A stretch of 64,000 bases of DNA from Hominifimenecus microfluidus (GTDB taxonomy: Bacteria > Bacillota > Clostridia > Lachnospirales > Lachnospiraceae), in NCBI GenBank assembly GCA_020687485.1, contig JAJEQR010000005.1, positions 51,479-115,478 on the forward strand, read 5' to 3'. Under the pieces are notes generated by a model, which had not been told where the DNA came from, made no database searches, and saw nothing but the letters and a program-made list of their open reading frames with translations. The translations under genes were made by a program, and so were the position numbers. Positions 58,978 through 64,000 of this stretch are shown here, one piece after another; the first letter of the stretch is position 1, and the number at the start of each line of letters is the position of its first letter.

Positions 58978-59120
58978 GTTTTTCCCTTTCTTCTGTATTT
59001 GTAGAAAATCATTTTCATACATATGAAGCATTCATGCCCAATCTCATAGATGTCCATTGTGTATGACAATATATGTCAGAAAATTTTTTCAAAAGAATGA
59101 TGTTGAAACATATGACCTGC

Positions 59121-60917
59121 TTATCCTTTCATGTGGACACTATCCGGAACTTCTACAAGAAATCCGACCACCAAGCATTTTGCATTCGTGTACTCATACG
59201 CGCAGGTGGAAAGCGTCACATATTTTCCAGCTTCCGGTACTTCATAAACCGACTGGATACAGCTCCGTGACTCTGCCATGGCAAGCCACCCTGTCAGCTG
59301 CGAACTACCCTGCCGAAAACCGGTCTGCCAGCAGGATCGCTCTGTCTCCGAATTGGCGGTATAAACAGAAAAGATACACAGCTGATATTTTTCTCCGTTC
59401 GCCAGAGTCAGGTACATGCAGGAATGTGCCTCATAGTAATCCTGATCCCGGTATTTTGACAGTGACCCGAACATGCTTCCATTCCTCATGCAGTGCCCGT
59501 AAATGACAGAATGGAGAGCAGAAAAATCGGTCGGGCAGCCTCCGTCCAGGAACAGCGCTCCGGCGATTCTCTCCTCCCCATCCAGTGTGTGATTCAGGAA
59601 ATAGGAATTATCCCCTGAGAATCCAATTGGATAATCGATCACGGTTCCAGGACTGTACAACCAGCCAACCACTTCCGTGTCCGGAGCGCTGGCTTCCTCC
59701 ATCCCGGAGAAATTCACATCTCTGGGAGCATAAGATACGGACTCGCCGGTTTCCGCAGCATCCCCTTCCGGAAAATCTTCTGATAAGCCGCTTTCATCCG
59801 CTGCCGGATTTTCTTCCGGATCCTCTGAATCCGTTAACGGGACGGATTCTCCATCATTCAGATACTCATCACGAACGCTTTCATAGTACTGTTCCGACTC
59901 CCGGTACTGCCAGAATGTATGTGCAATATATCCCAGACTGGCCGCAAGCAGTCCAACGGAAAGAAGAGTACAGAAAAGCATAAGAACGTTCCGCCGTTTC
60001 TTTTTCTGCCTGCATACAGAAATCAAAAAAGATAATCCCATAATGGACAGAAATACCGCTGTTCCCACCTTCAGCGCACTGATATAATGCGTCAGCCAGC
60101 TGGAGGGTTCGGTCTGCAGGGCCGCATTTTCGCTGATAAATTCTTCTTCGGCACTCTCTTCCACTTCCACTCTTGTTCCACGAACCAGCAGGCGGTGCGT
60201 GTTAATCCCATAAGGCGTACAGGTAATCAGCGTCAGATAATCCTCATTATCATCAATCAAAAGATCTTCCGTTACGCTGGGAAGAACCGTTTTGATCTGA
60301 TCTACCTGATAATACAGTGTCTCGTTAAGAATTTGGAGAATAAAATAGTCGCCTTCTGTCACAGATCTCAGATCCGTCAACATTCTCTGGCTGCTCATCC
60401 CGGTATGACCGGTCAGCACAGCATGTGTCCCGGTTCCTCCTACCGGAAGAGAGGTTCCTTCCATATGCCCGATTCCGGCGTTAAGCACATCATCCGAGGT
60501 GCTGTGATAGATAGGAAGACTGACACCGATTGACGGGATCTCAATATAACCCATCATACCGGTTCCATCCAGATTCAGACGTTTTCCGTATTCCTTATCT
60601 TTAACTTCATTCCATTGTTCCAGAGAGACTTCGGAAACTTTAGTATTCAGCAGCCGGTTGTATTCCCGGCAGGCTGCCAGCTCCGCCTCATATTCTTCCT
60701 CAGAGCGGTCCTCCACCTCTTTCTGATAGTCCAGAATCAGTTGTGAATTTTCCTTCTCAGACAGATAATTTGACAAAATTGGATAAGCAACCGTTCCAAA
60801 ACACAGGAGAAAGGCAAGTATAACCAGAACTCTTTCCAAACATTTTCTCCATTTTTTCTTTCCGGACAGAGCCCCTTCCGGAATTTCCGATTCTGTTTTC
60901 TGCCTTTTCTTTTGCAT
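59121..60917 (-). CDS. Double sortase: class C domain fused to a class B-like domain
   Basis: The 598-residue protein joins two sortases. Domain 1 (about 115-255) is class C pilus sortase: H171 in LTGHTGM, C233 in TLITCTPYG, R242 in HRLLVRG. Membrane segments lie at about 28-49, 283-301 and 311-332. Domain 2 (about 395-590) is class B-like: GWLYSPGTVIDYPI, H475 in IYGHCMRNG, C572 in LSTCAYEYTNAK; the position where arginine is expected is K580. The gene sits between backbone pilin and adhesin, so domain 1 probably polymerises the pilus and domain 2 may attach it to the wall. The fusion frame is uninterrupted. Confidence 0.9.
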   Translation of the reverse strand: MQKKRQKTESEIPEGALSGKKKWRKCLERVLVILAFLLCFGTVAYPILSNYLSEKENSQLILDYQKEVEDRSEEEYEAELAACREYNRLLNTKVSEVSLEQWNEVKDKEYGKRLNLDGTGMMGYIEIPSIGVSLPIYHSTSDDVLNAGIGHMEGTSLPVGGTGTHAVLTGHTGMSSQRMLTDLRSVTEGDYFILQILNETLYYQVDQIKTVLPSVTEDLLIDDNEDYLTLITCTPYGINTHRLLVRGTRVEVEESAEEEFISENAALQTEPSSWLTHYISALKVGTAVFLSIMGLSFLISVCRQKKKRRNVLMLFCTLLSVGLLAASLGYIAHTFWQYRESEQYYESVRDEYLNDGESVPLTDSEDPEENPAADESGLSEDFPEGDAAETGESVSYAPRDVNFSGMEEASAPDTEVVGWLYSPGTVIDYPIGFSGDNSYFLNHTLDGEERIAGALFLDGGCPTDFSALHSVIYGHCMRNGSMFGSLSKYRDQDYYEAHSCMYLTLANGEKYQLCIFSVYTANSETERSCWQTGFRQGSSQLTGWLAMAESRSCIQSVYEVPEAGKYVTLSTCAYEYTNAKCLVVGFLVEVPDSVHMKG

Positions 60918-60995
60918 TTACATTGCCTTCCTTTTCTTCGTTGCTATCTGTCCTTCATTTCTGCTGATTTTTATCTTTCTTATTTTTTCAGGAAT

Positions 60996-61017
60996 ACCCT
61001 CGCCAGACGACGAGGGC
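60996..61017 (-). other. Hairpin between pilin and sortase genes
   Basis: GCCCTCG and CGAGGGT form a stem with an 8-nt loop and no T run, 35 bp behind the pilin stop. It may set the higher abundance of pilin message by processing or stabilisation. Confidence 0.5.
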
Positions 61018-61051
61018 ATTCAAAGAAACAATTGCAGATAAGAACAGTGAT

Positions 61052-63031
61052 TTATGCTGCGTTTTCATCCTTCTTTCTCATCTTTACAACCATGATCAGC
61101 AGTACACCGGCAGCTGCCATACCGGCAACCGGCAGGATGAAGTTGCCGGAATCACCGGTCTTCGGAATCTCAAAGGAATGGCTGTTCACAACCGTCATTG
61201 GAACAATTGCGTTCACAGAACCGTCGCTCTCCTTCATGGTAACTGCATTGGCATCTACGGTCGCGGAAGCTGTGCGGATCGCATTTTGGGATACCTGCAT
61301 ATAATCGTCATATGTAACACTATTTGCATGGCCATCCGCACATGCCGCATCGTTCTGAGCGAAATCCTTTGCGGTCGTCTGCGTATTGATCACTACCGTA
61401 ATGGCATCCTTTAACAGGGTATAACCATCATCGGTGGTAAGCTCAGTGATGATGTAGGTATCATCCTCAAAACCATAGATCTTCAGGGAACCGGTCTGAG
61501 GATTCGGAACGAATGCGGTCGCTGCTGTTTCGTCGGCAGCCTTGCAGTCTTCACCGTCTACATAGTACTGACCCTTGATCTGCGCATCTTCTATTGCCTT
61601 CAGGTAGTAGCCGTCAGTCTGATTCTGAATCTTGAAAGATACATTTGCGAAGTTACCCTTATTATCGGAGAACTGCTTTGCCAGATCCAGCGCGTAGGAG
61701 TATACGATACACTCATCTTTCAGGGTATCATAGTAATCCATAGAGGTTCTTTTCCAGGTCAGTACTACATCGTTGGGGTTACCATTGTCACCATAAACAA
61801 CATCCAGAGACTTATTTACGGTTGCGGCATAAGAAATACGAACATAATGCTGACCATAGTTGGTAGCGGTGTCCTGATCATTCTTTGTGTTAATTTCCGT
61901 CAGACCAGCTGGTGTCATGGAAATGGTCATGGTAGTGGCATCGTCTGCAGCACTTCCGTAAGCAACCGTAAACTTCGGCTGTGAATCATCCACCTTCCAG
62001 GTTGCTACCTTATTGGTGCATGCCTCATCGCTGTACCAGGTAAGGATGACATCATTGGGAGTGTACTCAATACCCTTACTCAACGTATCCACGAAGGTAT
62101 AAGTTGTCAGATAAGTTGCCTCGGAGTTGATTATAGGCAGCTTGCTGGTAACCTGATACCACAGGATATCGCCATCGGATGCAGTAGCCGTCGGAGCGTA
62201 AGCCTGATCGTTCTCCGTATGAGCAGCTGCCTTCAGATCATCGGCAAGTCCAGCGTTGGTCTTCTCTGCAACCAGCTTCTCCAGTGTGGGCATACCGGAC
62301 TCATTCTTCGGGTATACAACTACATCATAGTTCCACTCGTCACCGTCGTTCTCGGTCATAGGCAAGGATACGAAGAAGGGCTTTACAGTATCCGTAACCT
62401 GCTCTGGAACTTTCGTCTCAACAACCATGTACAGGCCCAGGTCCAGTTCGTCCGCACTGGTTACGCCCTTTGCATTGCCGTTCGCGCCGGTCAGTGGCAT
62501 TGCGGTACCACCGTTATTCGTAACATAGGCTTCCAGCTTGTTCTTCGCGTTATTCATGTCCGCGTTCTCGAATGCGTCCAGCGCATTGATCAACGTATCC
62601 GATGCATAGTAATAGGTCGTTGCATCGCGATCCTTGATCTCCTTGATGCTGTCATTCTGTCCGAGGCTCAGCAAATTCAGCAGAGCATTGCTGGATTCGA
62701 TCGCGTAAGCAACCTGTACCTTGTCCACACCAGTGCTCTGTGTCTCCGTGTACGTGGTAATATCAGCAACTTTCACATAGGTGAACTCAACACCGTCTAC
62801 CTCATAGCCGGTATATGTGGTTTCTACCGTGGCATCAGTTTTGCCGGTAGATGTGGGGCTGGTGGTGATACCGTCAATAGTAGCTGCAGTGGTATCGTAC
62901 TTGTGGATAGTCAGGCTGCCGGTGGCACCTTCATCAATGGTGGCGTTCGCAACGGTGGCTGCCATTACGGGTGTAACGCCCATGCATACGGCAAGAGCTG
63001 CCGCTGCCATTCTCATGCTGCGTGTTTTCAT
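61052..63031 (-). CDS. Backbone (major) pilin of a sortase-assembled pilus
   Basis: From ATG 63031 the 659-residue protein has a signal peptide (about 1-25), an N-terminal domain ending in the canonical pilin motif WNYDVVVYPKN with the linking lysine K242, further isopeptide-type domains (E-boxes MVVETKVP and YIITELTTDDGY) and a C-terminal sorting signal IPKTG (622-626), hydrophobic segment and KMRKKDENAA. AAAGGAG lies before this start. The downstream class C sortase should join the K242 of one subunit to the IPKTG threonine of the next. Confidence 0.93.
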   Translation of the reverse strand: MKTRSMRMAAAALAVCMGVTPVMAATVANATIDEGATGSLTIHKYDTTAATIDGITTSPTSTGKTDATVETTYTGYEVDGVEFTYVKVADITTYTETQSTGVDKVQVAYAIESSNALLNLLSLGQNDSIKEIKDRDATTYYYASDTLINALDAFENADMNNAKNKLEAYVTNNGGTAMPLTGANGNAKGVTSADELDLGLYMVVETKVPEQVTDTVKPFFVSLPMTENDGDEWNYDVVVYPKNESGMPTLEKLVAEKTNAGLADDLKAAAHTENDQAYAPTATASDGDILWYQVTSKLPIINSEATYLTTYTFVDTLSKGIEYTPNDVILTWYSDEACTNKVATWKVDDSQPKFTVAYGSAADDATTMTISMTPAGLTEINTKNDQDTATNYGQHYVRISYAATVNKSLDVVYGDNGNPNDVVLTWKRTSMDYYDTLKDECIVYSYALDLAKQFSDNKGNFANVSFKIQNQTDGYYLKAIEDAQIKGQYYVDGEDCKAADETAATAFVPNPQTGSLKIYGFEDDTYIITELTTDDGYTLLKDAITVVINTQTTAKDFAQNDAACADGHANSVTYDDYMQVSQNAIRTASATVDANAVTMKESDGSVNAIVPMTVVNSHSFEIPKTGDSGNFILPVAGMAAAGVLLIMVVKMRKKDENAA

Positions 63032-63131
63032 GTTTTTTCTCCTTTTCTTGATACAGTATATTTCCAAGCGTCCCCCACTACCCGGGTCTGCAGGGAACGA
63101 TCATGGGCTTAATAACCGCTACATAATTGCA

Positions 63132-63365
63132 AAGTTCTACACTGGTGCAGGTTATCAGCGAGATTCCTCAAAGTCCTACTCTGGTGCAGGTTATCAGCGG
63201 AATTTTTCTAAGTTCCAGATTGGTGCAAGTTATCATTGGGCTTCCTCTAAGTTCCAGATTGGTGCAAGTTTTTGGCGAGATTCCTCAAAGTTCTACGCTG
63301 CTACAAGCTTTCGGCGGGATTCCTCAAAGTTTTACTCTGATACAAGTTATCAGCGGAACTTCAAT
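63132..63365. repeat. Six 39-bp tandem repeats upstream of the pilus operon
   Basis: Six adjacent units of exactly 39 bp start at 63132, 63171, 63210, 63249, 63288 and 63327, each beginning AAGTT or AAGTC and containing a variant of GGTGCAGGTTATCAGCG. They lie 100-335 bp before the pilin start. Because 39 is a multiple of three they also form a 13-residue repeat in an antisense open frame on the plus strand, which I do not regard as a gene. Confidence 0.9.
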
Positions 63366-64000
63366 TCCGCGGCAGTTCCCTGCCGGAATCAGCAGGAAAG
63401 GCTCAGTCCGGTCACTGGTGCTGCGTTTCCGGCTCCGGGACGCGCGCCGATTAGCTGCCAGTCGCTTCGACTCGCCAGTAGGGCAAAAGTAAGAGATTGC
63501 TACGTGCTAACGCACTCCCGCAATCTCCACCCGCATTCGCAATTCGGCTATTGCCTTCTTGCTCATGCGGGTTAATCCGGGCAATGTCTGTGCATCTGTG
63601 CAAGCAAGCTTGCCCATCTGTACAGCCGCAGCCCGGAACTTTTTTGCAACTAGCGCGTCGCCTGCACACGGAATCCTCGCAATGTGCCCGGACACGAGCG
63701 CTTTTCTGCTTTCTTCCGTGCAGGAAACTTTGCCGCATAGAATCCCAGCCTCTGAATGTTGTTAAAAGCATCGGAAAGCAACTACAAAGGCATTTCCGAT
63801 AGAAATGAATCCCAAGTCGTATAATGGTGTAAATCGAAAAAACAAAGAGATCATTAAAGCTATGATAGGTATAGAAAATGGTCTAAAGTTATGATATCAA
63901 TGTAATCTCCGGGAAAAAGCCGGCCCTCTTCTACACGGACACATTGCGAGGCTTCCGTGCGCAGGGCTGCGCTAGCGATCGCCACAAAGCCCCACGTTCA
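63366..64000. other. Gene-poor region with inverted repeats
   Basis: No convincing gene is present. A hairpin GAGATTGC/GCAATCTC encloses GTGC-TAAC-GCAC (63493-63527). A stretch of about 45 bp, containing CATTGCGAGG and TTCCGTG, occurs inverted: on the minus strand near 63651-63700 and on the plus strand near 63936-63985, with scattered differences. AT-rich DNA at 63800-63910 has a TATAAT (plus strand) but no clear -35. It may be decayed mobile DNA or a structured RNA. Confidence 0.5.

Noticed and set aside
63132..63365. CRISPR array
   Set aside because: The 39-bp units are contiguous without spacers and no cas gene is present, so they are plain tandem repeats.
62817..63575. Plus-strand gene with 13-residue repeats
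   Set aside because: It is antisense to the pilin for its first half, has no ribosome site, and owes its open frame to repeats whose length is a multiple of three.

Overview
The window looks like a chromosomal segment of an anaerobic Gram-positive Clostridia, most like Lachnospiraceae. Pointers are strong AGGAGG-type ribosome sites, a complete anaerobic (cbi) cobalamin pathway, a V-type ATPase in place of F-type genes, a bifunctional AdhE, an LPXTG/sortase pilus locus and several DUF4214 surface proteins. Base composition is moderate (about half G+C by eye). Almost every gene is on the minus strand; the clear plus-strand gene is the secreted DUF4214 protein at 51078-53366.

Layout, low to high coordinate. 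(1) 1-6122: protein quality control and export, transcribed tig > clpP > clpX > lon (lon is cut by the window edge), plus lepB. The clpX-lon gap holds three stacked inverted-repeat modules and a terminator-like hairpin just before the lon ribosome site. (2) 6234-8689: an SPFH/NfeD membrane pair and an NlpC/P60-DUF4214 hydrolase. (3) 8841-26671: one large cobalamin block. It starts from a consensus promoter and a cobalamin riboswitch and reads cbiK (as a lipoprotein), a NEAT-like lipoprotein, a BtuFCD-type ABC transporter, then cbiP, cbiB, cobD, cbiC, cbiD, cbiF, cbiG, cbiH, a cbiJ-cbiE-cbiT triple fusion and cbiA, ending at a strong hairpin. cbiL is absent. (4) 26710-30323: a DUF4125/DUF4037/TPR cassette and a duplicated-domain lipoprotein. 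(5) 30400-33590: a TPM / zinc-ribbon / SPFH cassette. (6) 33770-33852: tRNA-Leu with anticodon AAG. (7) 33944-42585: a nine-gene V-type ATPase operon whose proteolipid carries the sodium-type residue set. (8) 42962-49246: adhE, then hisS-aspS with a structured non-T-box leader. (9) 49458-51037: an IS110-family element. (10) 51078-63031: DUF4214 and sortase surface genes: a secreted four-repeat DUF4214 protein, and a convergent pilus operon (backbone pilin > double sortase > 1813-residue LPLTG adhesin). (11) 63132-64000: six 39-bp tandem repeats and a gene-poor, repeat-rich end.

The most striking observations are these. The IS110 element carries a roughly 180-nt candidate bridge RNA with its own promoter, a closing stem and a U-run, and 13 nt inside it are identical to the empty target site reconstructed from the element's two flanks. 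A single polypeptide joins a class C sortase to a class B-like sortase whose expected catalytic arginine is lysine. The cobaltochelatase CbiK is a surface lipoprotein under riboswitch control beside a NEAT-like lipoprotein. All family calls were made by reading the translated sequence; no database search was possible.
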